A DNA stretch of 64,000 nucleotides, taken from NCBI GenBank assembly GCA_017311185.1, contig JAESUZ010004907.1, positions 1,116,001 through 1,180,000 of the forward strand. Reading direction: 5' to 3'. Below are positions 1 to 10,698 of this stretch, one piece after another. The notes beneath the pieces are model-generated. The model had not been told where the DNA came from. It was given only the letters and a program-made list of their open reading frames with translations, and made no database searches. Origin of the DNA: Proteles cristata cristata. Its lineage: Eukaryota > Chordata > Mammalia > Carnivora > Hyaenidae. Each line of letters begins with the position of its first letter. Position 1 is the stretch's first letter. The translations under genes were made by a program, and so were the position numbers.

Positions 1-370
1 TCTAAGGACTCAGGCTCCTATCTCATTGCTTTGCTCGTCTCCAAGTGATGGCCTCATCCACGTGGTCAAAGACGGCTCATTACACAGATGGCTTCTTTCT
101 CTCTGTTATACAGGAAGGAGGGAAAGTGAAGTGCGAGACATCTGTATTCTTTACAAATATTTGACCTGGGAGTTATATCAGTTTCAGCAACTCACTTCCT
201 ATTGGCTATACCTCACAACACGGGGGTGGGGAGGCTAATGAATGTGCCAATATCACACATCCACCTGCTATTTGGAGAATGGGGGAAAACAGACTGTGTT
301 CTAAATCTGTCTCCAGTCTGTCTCCTGCTCTGGATCTTTTCCTTTTATATTTTATTTATTTATTTTGTTA
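1..370. other. Unassigned left-edge sequence
   Basis: No repeat, RNA gene or convincing coding signal is recognised here. Open frames of 60-70 codons occur on the plus strand but carry no motif and overlap each other in different frames, as expected by chance. The last 40 bases are T-rich and lead into the reversed SINE tail that follows. Confidence 0.5.
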
Positions 371-564
371 ACAGTTTTATTTATTTTTGAAAGAGAGACA
401 GCATGAATGGGAGAGGGCAGAGGGAAGGAAAGAGAGAGAGGGGGTCTGAAACGGGCCCAGCAGTGACAGCGGAGAGCCAGAAGTGGGGCTCGAACTCACA
501 AACCTGGAGGTAATGACTTGAACAGAAGCTGGATGCTTAACTTACTGAGCCAAGCAGGCTCCCC
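371..564 (-). mobile_element. SINEC (tRNA-Lys-derived SINE), reversed
   Basis: Read on the minus strand this is a CAN-type SINE. The tail end is the ttttatttatttttga stretch at the left, followed by a GA-rich body and the tRNA-like head ending in ctcccc at 564. It differs from younger copies at many sites (for example aagcaggctcccc where most copies have acccaggcgcccc), so it is an old copy. No clear target-site duplication is seen. Confidence 0.85.
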
Positions 565-583
565 TATTGTTGATATGTTAAAG

Positions 584-797
584 CAGGGGTTCGTAAACTT
601 TTTCTGTAAAGATCCAGATACTAAAGGTCTTAAACTTGTAAGTCACATGAGGTGTCTGTCATAGATTCTTCTTTTTTCCCAATCACTTAAAATGATAAAA
701 ACCATCCTTCCCTTAAGAACACATATGAAAAGGCGGGGATGGGGTGGGGTGGGGAGCAGTGCTCAACATGGCCTTTGGGGGTAGTTTGCCAACCCTG
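584..797. mobile_element. hAT-type miniature DNA transposon (Charlie-like)
   Basis: The left end caggggttcgtaaac and the reverse complement of the right end (cagggttggcaaact) form imperfect terminal inverted repeats. The adjacent aactttttctgtaaagatccaga and the right-hand gtagtttgccaaccctg match the well-known ends of non-autonomous mammalian hAT-Charlie elements. The 8-bp flanks (576-583 and 798-805) are only loosely similar, as expected for an old insertion. It has no transposase and would have been mobilised in trans. The exact subfamily is not assigned. Confidence 0.75.
735..754 (+). other. G-quadruplex motif
   Basis: Four runs of GGGG separated by loops of 2, 1 and 1 bases lie on the plus strand, the most favourable arrangement for an intramolecular G-quadruplex. 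It sits inside the hAT miniature element. G-rich sequence is not part of the usual core of that family, so it probably arose by local expansion of a ggggt unit. Confidence 0.75.
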
Positions 798-1517
798 TTT
801 TAGACTTATAAACAACTTGTAGTCATTTTTAAAATATTTGTCAGATTAATTTTTTGTCCTTTACCTCAGTGGTTTAATCTGTTTACTTTTATTGTGATTT
901 CTCAAGTTTATTTTCTACTATTCCATGTTTGGTTTGTTTCTTCTCTTTCCTTCTGCCCCACCTACCACCCCTTCCTTTATTTGCCTTTTTTGGATTGAGA
1001 TTTTTTTTTTAACTTTTTTTTTTGAATCAAATCCTGTTGGGAAAGCATATGTTTACATCTACTTAGTTGTTATACTAGCTATTTTTGACATGCATTCAAG
1101 CTGTCGTGATATCACACATTATGTAGCCTCTGGAAAACTCCAGAGTACTTAAGGGAAAATATAAATGAAGAGGCAAATCACACCTTTGCATTATTAAGAA
1201 AATATTTTTTCCTGGTGGCCTTCTGATACTGTCTCAGGGATCCCCAGGAGTAACTAGAGCCTACTTTGGAAACCTGTTTCAGGAACTCATACTTTTCTTT
1301 TTTAAGCTCTATAACTTGTGCTACTGGCCATAGCTGGTTAAGACTCATGGAGGGTCCCGAAATGCTTTGAAGCACTTTCAAAAGGAAAGGGGCTTCACAT
1401 GGGAGATAGAAGGCTCAATTTTGCTTTTGTCACTATTTCTCTCGGGATTCATATTTCTGATCAGCTTCTCTGCCCATTTTCACCTGTGTTCTGCCAGACC
1501 CTCAAAACTTCTTTTCT
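798..1517. other. Unassigned, T-rich in part
   Basis: This is moderately AT-rich DNA with T-runs near 1002-1023. No repeat family is recognised and the open frames (67-84 codons) look random. A 17-bp segment at 1501-1517 is the left target duplication of the next SINE. Confidence 0.4.
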
Positions 1518-1723
1518 TTTTTAAAAATGTTTTATTTTTCTTTGAGAAACAGAGAAACAGAGTGCAAACAAGGAGAGGTAGAGAGAGGGCCACAGAATCC
1601 CAAGAAGGCTCCAGGCTCTGAGCTGTCAGCACAGAGCCTGACACGGGGCTCGGACTCACAAACCATGAAATCATGACCTGAGCTGAAGTTGGACACTTAA
1701 CAGACTAAGCCACCCAGGCGCCC
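1518..1723 (-). mobile_element. SINEC, reversed, full length
   Basis: A complete minus-strand SINE, from the T-rich tail (ttaaaaatgttttattttt) to the tRNA-like head ending cacccaggcgccc. It is flanked by ctcaaaacttcttttct (1501-1517) and ctcacaactgcttttct (1724-1740), a 17-bp target duplication with two mismatches. The duplication proves that LINE-type retrotransposition inserted it. Confidence 0.93.
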
Positions 1724-1740
1724 CTCACAACTGCTTTTCT

Positions 1741-2850
1741 AGACTATAAAACTTCAGCCTACCATCTCAGATAGTCTTTATATATTTTCAAAAGTAGGTA
1801 AGGATTCTGATTATTTAAAGGAAATAACAGTCTCAGAGAGAGTCATCCTAGTAGGAATGAATCTGCCTGCCTGTGTCCCAGTTTCAAAATTCTGATTCGT
1901 TTACATACAAATTCAGCCTCACACGACTCATAAGTGATGGCTGAGTTTCTGACTTTTGTCAGTAAAAGCCCATTTCTTGTATTTAAAAAATGATCCTATA
2001 ATTACCAAAGCCAAATTTAAGTCATGAAAGGCCTCTGAAGTCACTTTATCTTTTTAAAGTATAGGCAAATGTGATCTGAAAACGTCGGTATATTGGATAT
2101 TTATATATAAGCCAAGCTCTTGGCTGAGATTTTTACGGTTAGTTGTCCTTTAAACGAATATATCCCCTAGCTAACGCACATGGCTTTCTCACAGTCAGTC
2201 TTACTATTTGAAATTACAGTGTGTGATTATCTCTAAAAAAAATGATAAAGCCTTGATTTTTATGGTTGATTAACTAGGTTATTGCAAATCACATCAGCTT
2301 TGAGCTTGGCATATCTCCCAGAAAGCAAACTTCCCAGGCTAAACCCAAAGTTCCTTTTTCCATAACAAAGATTTGAATCCATACAATCCCTGGAGATTTC
2401 TTGCATCCAAAACAGACATTTCCCAGGGTTTCATATGGTTTTCTGGAAAGCTCTTGACCCAGCAAGTAGTTCCATATGGAGGCATCAGAGCTAATGCAGC
2501 TTCATTTCCTGTGAATTCATCTGACTTGAGATGTTCGATTCAGGCCACTCTTTCAGCAGTCACCGGTCTCTCAGCTTCTGTCCCAGCCTGTGTTTTGTCA
2601 ACGGAAGCCACAGTCATCACCAGCGACCTGACAAAGCATGTTACTAACTTTTTTTTAGCAGTTAAGTTAGCAGGACATGTTATTTTATCATTTGGGATTT
2701 ATTAAGAGACTTTGGCAGGTCTGTAATAGTCCCTACAGAACGGATGGCAGTTAGGTCTTAGCTATGAGCCATGGTAGGAATATCCAAAATGTTCGGAAAA
2801 AGTATGGTTTCTAGACAATGGGAGACTCAATGTAATAGTGATGTTTTAAG
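1741..2850. other. Repeat-poor interval
   Basis: No transposable element is recognised. A plus-strand open frame runs from 2373 to 2705 (110 codons, serine/threonine-rich, hydrophobic C-terminus), but it matches nothing I know, lacks a Kozak-like context and overlaps no splice signals. I treat it as chance. The DNA could be unique ancestral sequence. Confidence 0.4.
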
Positions 2851-2865
2851 TTTGAGGACCTATAT

Positions 2866-3290
2866 TTAATTTTAGGTTTGTCTGGAAAAATTACTTAGCT
2901 TCTTGTGGCAGATATCGTCAATGTTGCATCCAAGTCCCCCAGAATCTCTGGGACCTTATCTTTGCACCCGTCCCTAGCTTCTGTGTGGCTTTGCCTCTAC
3001 TGGTTGGCACCTGTGGCCTCTTCGTAGAACTGTTCTCAGACTCCTGAACCCAGTTCACCAGAGAGTCCAAAGGGCCTGAGAGTCTGCATTTCCCATCCTC
3101 TCATTGGGGGCAGCTCGCTGCCAATGACCAGTGGTGCAAACATAGGGTGTAGGTGGGGAACAGATATAAAAGCCTGCTCCCTTGCGGGGCTCTCCTGCTG
3201 AATCAGGCTAAGGCTGGGACTTTGCCTGAAGTCACACCATTTCTGGATTCTAACCTGGGAGACTAATTCTTCCCAGACAAGCTGACTAAA
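2866..3290 (+). mobile_element. Possible old ERV-type LTR
   Basis: The interval has LTR-like order: a moderately GC-rich U3-like part, a TATA-box-like gatataaaagcc at 3164-3175, then about 100 bases with no open frame. It reads like mammalian ERVL-class solo LTRs, but I could not identify clear TG...CA termini or a target duplication. It could equally be unique sequence with a chance TATA motif. Confidence 0.3.
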
Positions 3291-4490
3291 TGTACTTGTA
3301 TACTCACTCGACTATACTACACTGCATGGGCGTACTTACTAAAAATAGATGACATAGCGTTTGTGGAAAGACTGGTCATTGTATAACGCCCTGACCGAAA
3401 TGACTCGTTCTGATGCCGATGCAGGGATGTCGCATGGATAAAGCTCCCTAAAGTGCTGAGTTGAGAATGTAAGCCCTAGTCTGCCCCTAGGGGATCTAAG
3501 TAAAAAGCAAGATCAGTTAGCATGCACCACACTTACTAGTCACCCTTTCACTAATCGTGGAAGAAATTAAAAGAAATAGTGCTTGATTTTAGAAATAGTG
3601 GCAGGAAGATTTTAGGGCACCTATAAAAGCCACCCCAAGCCTACTAAAACCTGGAGAGCTCACCCCAGACTTTTTGGCTCTCAAGACCCTCTTTTGTTAC
3701 TAGTGAAAGCCCTGAGCTTTCTCAGAAAAAAAGGTGCATATCATAAAAGTGGTATTTCTATTTCAGGGGATCCATATCTCCCTAAAATATGATCCATTAG
3801 TAAAGAAACCTTACAGCATCTGTACGCTCTTCATTCCATGGACCTCTTCACAAGATGATGTTTCTAAGCCATAAAATAACGTTCATAGAATTATAAAGGA
3901 AATTAATAACGTTGAAATATAGTTCTAGCCATAGAGCCCACAAGCAAGTTCAAAGACCCTGTAAGACCAAGTTCAAAACCCCTGCAGTGAGGAAAGGGAG
4001 TGGTTGAGAGCCCAAGGCCTCAGCCTTCTTGGGACACCTGACTCACCCTTGACTGAGCCGTGGACGCAGCAGGTGAGGCCATTGCCTGCTCCTCACCATC
4101 CTGACCCACAGCCTGTGCTCTGGGCTGCCACACTGCAGTGATGGGCACTGTGGCCAAGTTTCATGGAAACCTAAAAATGGCCAAGCTAGAAGCATTGAGG
4201 TCTTCTTGGAACCTGTCCAGAAAAATATTCAAATGACCATCATTGAGCTTACATCCCGAATTTGGGCCCAAACAAAATGAAATAAATAATAACATTAGAA
4301 AAGGAATTAACCTCAGTTGCCAAAATTTCAAAAAGAATTTAAGTTTTTGATGCAAATACTTCTAAAAATGTATCACTTAAATATTTATTAGCTGGATTTT
4401 CTGCTAATTCATGGTCATCAGAAGTCTGAATATGGGAGATGGTGCATGAAACTCTTCCCGTAACGACAAGGGCAGGTAGTGAGGACAGAC
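3291..4490. other. Unassigned interval
   Basis: No repeat is recognised confidently. The part at 4000-4150 is GC-richer than its surroundings. Minus-strand frames at 4161-4355 and 4339-4668 are short, and the second runs into the LTR that follows, so neither is supported as coding. Confidence 0.4.
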
Positions 4491-4496
4491 CATAGG

Positions 4497-4818
4497 TGCT
4501 ATGGTCTAAATGTTCGTATCCTCCAAAATTCACGTGTTGAAATTCTAACCACAAAGGTGATGGTATCAGGAGGAGGGGCCTTTGGAAGGTGATGAGGTCA
4601 TAAGGGTGGAGTTTCTCATAAAATAGGCCCCACAAAGATACCTTTCCCCTTTTACTATGTGCGGTCACAGCTCTGAACCAGAACGAACGCCATCACCAGA
4701 CTTGATGGCACCTTGATCTTGGATTTCCCACCCTCCAGAACTGTGAGAAATAAATTTCACTTGTAGATAAGCCACCCAGTCTGGGACATTTTGTTATAGC
4801 AGCCCAGACAAAGACAAC
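4497..4818 (+). mobile_element. MaLR solo LTR (MST/MLT type)
   Basis: The interval opens with tgctatggtctaaatg and contains the family's signature blocks in order: aaaattcacgtgttgaaattctaacc, the ggggcctttggaaggtgatgaggtcat segment, a cttgatcttggatttccca segment, a polyadenylation region with gtgagaaataaattt, and the terminal ttgttatagcagccc. This is a solo LTR of a non-autonomous ERVL-MaLR retrotransposon in plus orientation. It is too decayed for a clear 5-bp target duplication. Confidence 0.88.
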
Positions 4819-5140
4819 GGGGAAGAGGGAACATCATCACTGAGAGAGTGTCTCGGCTTCACTTCATTGAAGAAATCCGTGATATGAGATTGCATATTAG
4901 GTATCGGCTTTTTTTCTGAAGTAGAGAATGCTGTGGCTACCTCACTTCATGGGCAAATGCAAAATCAGCTTCTTGTTTGCAAATCATTCAGTCAAATGTG
5001 AAGTGACGCTTCAAATGCTGTGATAAGGGATTTTCCTTTCATTCAGAAAATTTCTCTCTTTGTCTTTATCACGAACATGCTTTGTTGACAACACCCTTCC
5101 AAAGAATGATCTCGTCTCATATTTCATTTCATTTTATTCC
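4819..5140. other. Unassigned interval
   Basis: About 320 bases of AT-rich DNA with no recognised repeat, RNA or coding signal. Confidence 0.4.
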
Positions 5141-5144
5141 AACG

Positions 5145-5800
5145 CATATATTAAGTGGCTACTATGTGCAAATGCCTCTGCCCTTGGGAGCCCTCAGTCT
5201 AGGATTCTGGATTAGCAGGTCAAGAAATAAATTGTAATATAAGATAACCGCTTCAAGAAGTTTAATAAAATTCTATGAAGGTGTAAGATTTTAGGGCAAC
5301 TAATTGAACAATGGGGATGTGGGAAAGCTTCACCAAGAGGGTAATATTTGAACTAGATACAAAAAGATGAGTGAGTTGACGGATGAAGAGTGGGGGGAAT
5401 GTGGCTCCAGAAGAGTGAATAGCATGCGCCAAGACCCAGAAGGAAAGGTACTGAGCTCATTTTGGGTGCGTGGAGGTGGGGAGTGGAAATGGGCCTGTAG
5501 CCAGGCTTGTAGCAGAACTTTGGGATTCGGTTTGCAGGTACCAAAGAGTCAGCTGAACTTTTGGGCTATTAACTCTGGGCGATGTGTGTAGGGAAGACGC
5601 TGGTGACAGACTAAAAAAATTGTTGTCATAACTCGAAGCAGCAGATGATGGAGCCCTGGATTTAAGCAGTGGCAATAGGGAGATAAGGAAGATGTTAGAT
5701 CCGAGAGACATTTCTTAGATAACTGTCAGTATTTTGTGAGCAATTTGATGTGAAAGGTGAAAAAGAGGGAGGGATTGAAGTGTGCAATAACTTTGAAGTG
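5145..5800. mobile_element. Ancient mammal-wide repeat, copy 1
   Basis: The order of motifs is that of a very old interspersed repeat found throughout mammals: a 'taagtggctactatgtgc' start, 'gccctcagtctagg', then 'atatttgaactaga...gatgagtgag' and a GA/GT-rich second half ('gagagacatttcttaga'). I recognise the repeat but not its family name. Two more pieces of it lie near 16.3-16.95 kb and 62.05-62.24 kb. Short open frames inside on both strands are not genes. Confidence 0.55.
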
Positions 5801-6426
5801 CCTATGAGAAATGCTTCCAATTGTTTGATCCCCACTTAACCATCCACTTAACAGGTGAGTGCTGGAGCATTCCTTAGAACATGACATACCTAGGTGGAGT
5901 CTTTCCTGGAACTTACCCTGCCTGGCGCTCTCTGAGCTTCTTGAATGTCTATCTTGGTTTGTCTGTCATTAATTTTGAAATGTTTCAACCATTACTATTT
6001 CAAATATTTCTTCCAGTCCATTCTCCCTTTCTTCTCGGTCAGGTATTCTAATTATGTGTATCTTCTACTTCCTGGTATCGCTCAGTTCTTGGATGTTCTG
6101 TTCTGGTTTTTGTTTCTTATTCTTTTTCTCTCTTTGCATGTCAATTCAAGCAGTTTCTAATGGACTTCTCTTGAAGCTCACAGATTCTCTCCCCAGCCAT
6201 GTCCAGTCTACTGATGAACTCATCTAAGTCATTTTTCATTTCTATGGTGGTGTTTTTGTATTTTCTTAACATTTTAATCTCTGCTTATGTTACATTAACC
6301 ATTTGCTCTTGCATGTTATCTACTTTTTCCATTAATGTCCTTAGTGTATTAGTCATTGTTATTTTAAATTTTTGGCCTGAGAATTCCCACAGTTGTATCG
6401 TATCTGCGTTGGGTTCTGATGATTGC

Positions 6427-6429
6427 TGT

Positions 6430-6463
<34 letters not shown>
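6427..6463. repeat. (TG)n microsatellite
   Basis: About 18 TG units with one interruption (tgtatg) near the left end. It lies inside old LINE-like DNA and is likely length-polymorphic. Confidence 0.97.
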
Positions 6464-6465
<2 letters not shown>

Positions 6466-6921
6466 CTGCTTTTTAGCACGTCTTGGAATTTTCTGCTGAA
6501 ATTCAAGTATGTTTTATTGGATAAGAAGCACTGAAATAAATCAAGCTTTAGTGTGAGGATTTATATTAATCTGATCAAATATCAGGTGTGTTAATATTTA
6601 GTGTAGCTATAGGCACACCTCCAGTGTCCTGGCTTTTGTCTCCTCTCCTCACATTACCTAAGTATGTTTCCTCAGAAAGTCTGTGTCCGGTAGCTCTTAT
6701 AGGTAGATCCTCTGTTATTACACTGGGTCTTGGGGTGTGGTGGTGAGGTGTGGAGGCCGAGAGAATTCTGTAATCTTTTATTAAAAATCTTGGTCTTTTT
6801 GAGGGTCTGTGTCTCTGGCTTGTGACCCTCGTAAGTGTTTCTTTATTTATCCCCTGCCCCCTGTGCCTTTCCTTGACTGCACGGTTGTCAATCTATTTTC
6901 TTGAAGTCCTGACTCTTGACC

Positions 6922-6966
6922 ATGTGTGTGTTTGCACATGCGTGCATGTGTGTATGTGTGTGCTTA

Positions 6967-6997
<31 letters not shown>

Positions 6998-6998
6998 A
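6922..6998. repeat. Interrupted (TG)n microsatellite
   Basis: A degenerate TG/CATG-rich left half is followed by a pure run of about 14 TG units at 6969-6996. The interruptions on the left suggest an old array whose right part still expands. Confidence 0.95.
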
Positions 6999-7560
6999 TT
7001 TCATCTTAAATGAGACAGGAAAGCTGGAGGGAACTGGACTTGGAAGGAATTTTCTTCCTCCAGCTGAGATATGGTTTTAGAATTGAGATCTTGCAAATTC
7101 CTTTTATCTGGAGAGGAGCCATTCGTCATGGAGAAGGCTTTACCCCTCCACTGCCGCAGTCACAGGGGATTGTTTCAGATTCTGACCGCGAGTGCCTACT
7201 GGAGTTTCTGGAGAGAAAACCCCACGGAGGTCAGGGAGTGTCCCTAAGGCTGTGACCTCTAAGAGGTTCTCACCTTCATGATTGTCCACACTGGGGTCCC
7301 ATCAGCTTGTCAACACTACCATGAAACTGTTCCTACTCTTGATGGCTCTTGTGGCTTTTGCTCTGGGGAAGTAGATCTTGGTTTCAGAATCTCCCTAGAT
7401 GCACCACCTGAGTCAAGATTCCAGAGTGACTTCAATTCCCTGATAGGTTCAAAAAAGTCACTGATTTTTAGTCTGTCCACCTTTTTCTGGCTGTGAGAAG
7501 TTGTTGGATGGTTGTTGACAATGCCCAGGCTCTTTATATTTTGAAGCTGAAACTGAAATT

Positions 7561-7907
7561 TATGAATCCTTTTAAGAAATGGGGTCAGATCACCTCATCA
7601 CACACCATTATCTTTGGTCACTCTCACCAGTGTCGAGCCTGGGTGGCTCCTAACAGCTCTCTCCTCCTCTTAATTTCCACATGCTCTACTCTTTTGCTCT
7701 TAGACTCAAACTCCTATTTCTCACTTTTTTCCTTCCCCTTCCTTCCAAATGTTTTCAGTGTGCTCTTTCAAATTTCTGTTTCCAGCTAGATGGACTTTAT
7801 TTCATTTTAACTACCAGGCCACACTTCCTCGCAACACTTATATGGGATTGTTGCCCCATAGCCCTCCCTTCCTTCGGATGACATGAAGACCTAGTGCTTC
7901 CAAACTT
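7561..7907. other. Unassigned, pyrimidine-rich
   Basis: A C/T-rich stretch, especially 7650-7790. The plus-strand frames (98 and 66 codons) are leucine/serine/phenylalanine-rich purely because of this composition. No repeat family is recognised. Confidence 0.4.
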
Positions 7908-8062
7908 TGTTTAAGTTTATTTTAATTAATTTTGAGAGTGAGAGAGAATCTCTAGTAGGCTCTGCGCTGTCAGCACAGAACCCCATGTGGGGCTCAAACG
8001 TACGTGACCTGAGCTGGAGTCAAGGATCAGACACTTAACTGATGGAGCCACCCAGGTGCCTC
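7908..8062 (-). mobile_element. SINEC, reversed, internally deleted
   Basis: The minus-strand tail (ttaagtttattttaattaattttgagagtgagaga) joins early to the distal body 'ctctgcgctgtcagcacaga' and a head ending acccaggtgcctc. About 50-60 bases of the GA-rich body are missing compared with full copies. This is an old, degraded copy without a visible target duplication. Confidence 0.85.
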
Positions 8063-8239
8063 AAGCCATAGTGCTTCTAGATTCTGAGTGCTCCTTCTAG
8101 CTCAATATGCAAAGTTAGCTCACTCTAATGAAAAACAAAACAACTTTTCTTCTGACCTCTGGCCAACAACAGTTACAGATCAGCTTTAGTCTTTTTAGAG
8201 GCTACATAGAATTCATTGTATCCTACATACCCTATGAGA

Positions 8240-8400
8240 CATAACTACCCCCAGCATTGGGGGATTCCTTCCAGGAAGGCAAAGAACTTGTTTGCCTTGT
8301 TCATTGTTGCACCCCAAGCCCAAGATCATACTAAGAAAATTATCTGCATTTGGAAATAAGTGCAAAAGAGCTCAACATATGTTTTCAATGTCATTCTGGG
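8240..8400 (+). mobile_element. L2 3' end (weak)
   Basis: 'ttgtttgccttgttcattgttgcacccca' followed by 'agagctcaacatatgttttcaa' follows the pattern of the L2 3' end (a 'tgtcttgttcactgctgtatcccca...gctcaataaatgtttg' type end). It is strongly diverged, so the call rests on motif order only. Confidence 0.45.
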
Positions 8401-8804
8401 ACAACATTCAACCAGCCCACCCCAAAATTAAGTTTCCCAGAAGGATATATTGTTTGACTGCTATTTACTTTTAACTAAGGGCTTGGGCTTCCTAAGGACA
8501 CACATTAACTAACTGATTTGTGTCTAGTCAAAAAGCAATTTCTGTCCAAGAGAAAAGATAACTTCAAAGCTTACAGTTTCTTTCCTTCTGGGACTTAACC
8601 AGCTTGTATATATTCTAACAATCTTGTTCTAACGTTCTCTTCATAAAAGACCACGTAAATCCCCTGGCCTCCAAGTTTCCTTTGAACCAGCTTGACCACA
8701 TTACTGTTGGCCTCAATGATTAATGAGTTGAATGAAACCGGTGACATGCATTCATTCAGTTTTTGTTTGAGTGTCACCGTTTTCATTTCTGAAAATTACA
8801 ATTT

Positions 8805-9301
8805 GTTGCAAATGGAAAAATTTTTCTTTTTTATGGCTGAGTAATATTGCATTGTGTATATTGTGTGTGTGTATGTGTATCTTGCCATTTACAATGACAT
8901 AGATGGAGCTGAAGTATATTATGCTTAGCGAAATAAGTCAGAGAAAGACAAATACTATATGAGTTCACTCACATGTGGAATTTAAGAAACAAAACAACCA
9001 TCCATGGGTGGGGGGAAGATACAAAAATCAATAAACAGAGTCTCAACTATAAGGAACAAACTGATGGTTACTAGAGGGGAGGTGGGTGGGGGTATGTGTT
9101 AAATAGGAATGGGGATTAAAGAGGGTATTTGTAGTGATGAGCACCAGTGGTTATGTGGAAGTGTTGAATCACTAAACCCTAAACCTGAAACTAATCTTAC
9201 ATTGTACGTTAACTAACAGGAGTTTAAATAAAACCTGAGGGGGAAAAATTATATTCTGTATATCAGTTGCCAGATGTTTATAATGTGAAAAAAAAAAAGA
9301 A
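8805..9301 (+). mobile_element. LINE-1 3' end with 5' inversion
   Basis: A 5'-truncated carnivore L1 with a rearranged left end. From 8881 rightward the sequence is sense-strand L1: 'cttgccatttacaatgacatag', 'gcttagcgaaataagtcag', 'ctgatggttactagagggga', a 'gatgagcac' block and a poly-A at 9289-9300. From 8805 to 8880 it is antisense: it contains 'ttatggctgagtaatattgcattgtg', the complement of the L1 bases that should directly precede 'cttgccattt'. The whole is bounded by gaaaattacaattt (8791-8804) and gaaaattacatttt (9302-9315), a 14-bp target duplication with one mismatch. This is the structure expected from twin priming. Confidence 0.88.
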
Positions 9302-9474
9302 GAAAATTACATTTTGACAATCTTTCCCCGGAACAATCATAGATGCTCAGTAAATCATTTCTGAAGGAGTAGGTACATGATGCAGAGAATGTCCCTTACG
9401 TGCATTTTCGGAAAACTTGTCTGAGGACGCCCTTAGACTGAATTCCCAGCCTTGATACTGCCTGCTCAGCAATG

Positions 9475-9650
9475 TGGCCGCTAGTAACCTGCGTAGATAT
9501 TGCCAAATTACAGTCTTATTAACAGTGCCAGAGGACGTTCCTTCCCTCACATCTTCACCACACTTAGTACTTCACTATCCGACTTACTTTTTTGTCAATC
9601 TGACCAGTAAAAACGCTTTGATTTGCACTTAAACTCATGCAGACACATCT
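9475..9650 (-). mobile_element. Old LINE-1 fragment, reversed
   Basis: 'tagatattgccaaattacagtc', 'cctcacatcttcaccaca', 'tttgtcaatctgaccagta' and 'tttgatttgcactt' are, in order, the antisense version of an old L1 3' region. It is strongly diverged and truncated. Confidence 0.6.
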
Positions 9651-10451
9651 TGTATAGTTCCCTTAGCCGTGCATTGAAATTTCCGTGTGTTTATCAAGTC
9701 TCCAGTCTGCTCGCTTCGGTCTATACATGTGTTTCAGTACCTGACTGAGACCAGACCTTCAAGCACTCTGCTCCCCTTCATCAGCTCCCTTCTGTCTTGT
9801 GTTTCTCCTTTGTCTGCTCTCTATCTCACTGTCTGTTATTTCAACCAGCTCCTTATATTGTCCAGCTCCTATCCCCATGTCTTTTTCCCTGCACTCGCTC
9901 TGGATCGATACAGGTGCTTTCTCTTTTCTTGCTCCCTCATCTGATCTGCTGAGCGATGCTGAAAACAACCAAGCCAACCAAAACAAAGCCCCCGTGACCC
10001 TGCCAACTCTCACCTACACAAATTTATGGATTCCTATTTCTTCCACCAGTCTTTTATAGATGACGGTTTTTCTTTTCCTGCACAGGAGCTATAATAATAA
10101 CACATCTACTCCTTCTTAAAATACCTCCTAGCTCCCCACTTCACCCCTCAGTTTGAGGAGATGACTCACTCTCTATTTCGATGAGAAAAGAGCTGTCATC
10201 AGATTTGTGGTGAGAGCTCCGCTTCGTACCTGCCGATGCGGCAACCAGTGTATCTGCACCTGGAGCTCTTCTTTCCTTCCTCCTCGTGGTTATGACAGAA
10301 GACGTAGGCCCCACCTTCCACCAGCCTTTACCCTTCTCATGGCCTCAGAAGCCATCATCTCCCCCTCATCGGGAGCACCGCCCATTTTCTCACTTCCTCA
10401 TCTTCAGTTCCTCCCTGTCCACTGGGCCCTCCAGTTATCGTTTGAATATAT
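9651..10451. other. Unassigned, pyrimidine-rich
   Basis: C/T-rich DNA with overlapping open frames of 84-92 codons on both strands and no recognisable domain. The composition faintly resembles the internal part of very old LINEs, but no block is clear enough to call. Confidence 0.35.
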
Positions 10452-10466
10452 GAAGCCTCTTGTCTT

Positions 10467-10683
10467 TTTTATTTGTTTGTTTTGAGAGAAAGACAGATTA
10501 AGAGAGAGAGAGAGAGAGAGAATGGGAAGGGCAGAAAGAGAGGGAGGAAGAGAATCCCAAACAGGCTCCGCATGGTCACTGCCAAGTCTGACCCAGGGCT
10601 CAAATCCCCAAACTGTGAAATCATGACCTCAGCCAAAGTCAGGAGTTAGATGCTTAGCCCACTGAGCCACCCGGGCACCCCAG
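10467..10683 (-). mobile_element. SINEC, reversed, with intact target duplication
   Basis: Full-length minus-strand SINE with an expanded (AG)n run at 10498-10521 in its body. It is flanked by perfect 15-bp copies of gaagcctcttgtctt (10452-10466 and 10684-10698). The head ends 'ccacccgggcacccc'. Confidence 0.95.
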
Positions 10684-10698
10684 GAAGCCTCTTGTCTT

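Larger units (their letters stand above)
5880..7560. mobile_element. Old LINE-1-type non-coding segment
   Basis: About 1.7 kb resembles the non-coding end of an ancient L1M-type LINE. Blocks such as 'gagaattcccacagttgtatc', 'aagtatgttttattggataag', 'gcgagtgcctactggagtttctgg' and 'cactgatttttagtctgtcca' occur in the expected order. Two TG microsatellites have grown inside it. Many short open frames fall here and none corresponds to ORF1 or ORF2. Orientation and subfamily are not assigned. Confidence 0.5.

Noticed and set aside
3164..3175. TATA-box-like gatataaaagcc as a gene promoter
   Set aside because: No initiator, no downstream coding exon or CpG island. At most it is part of an old LTR.
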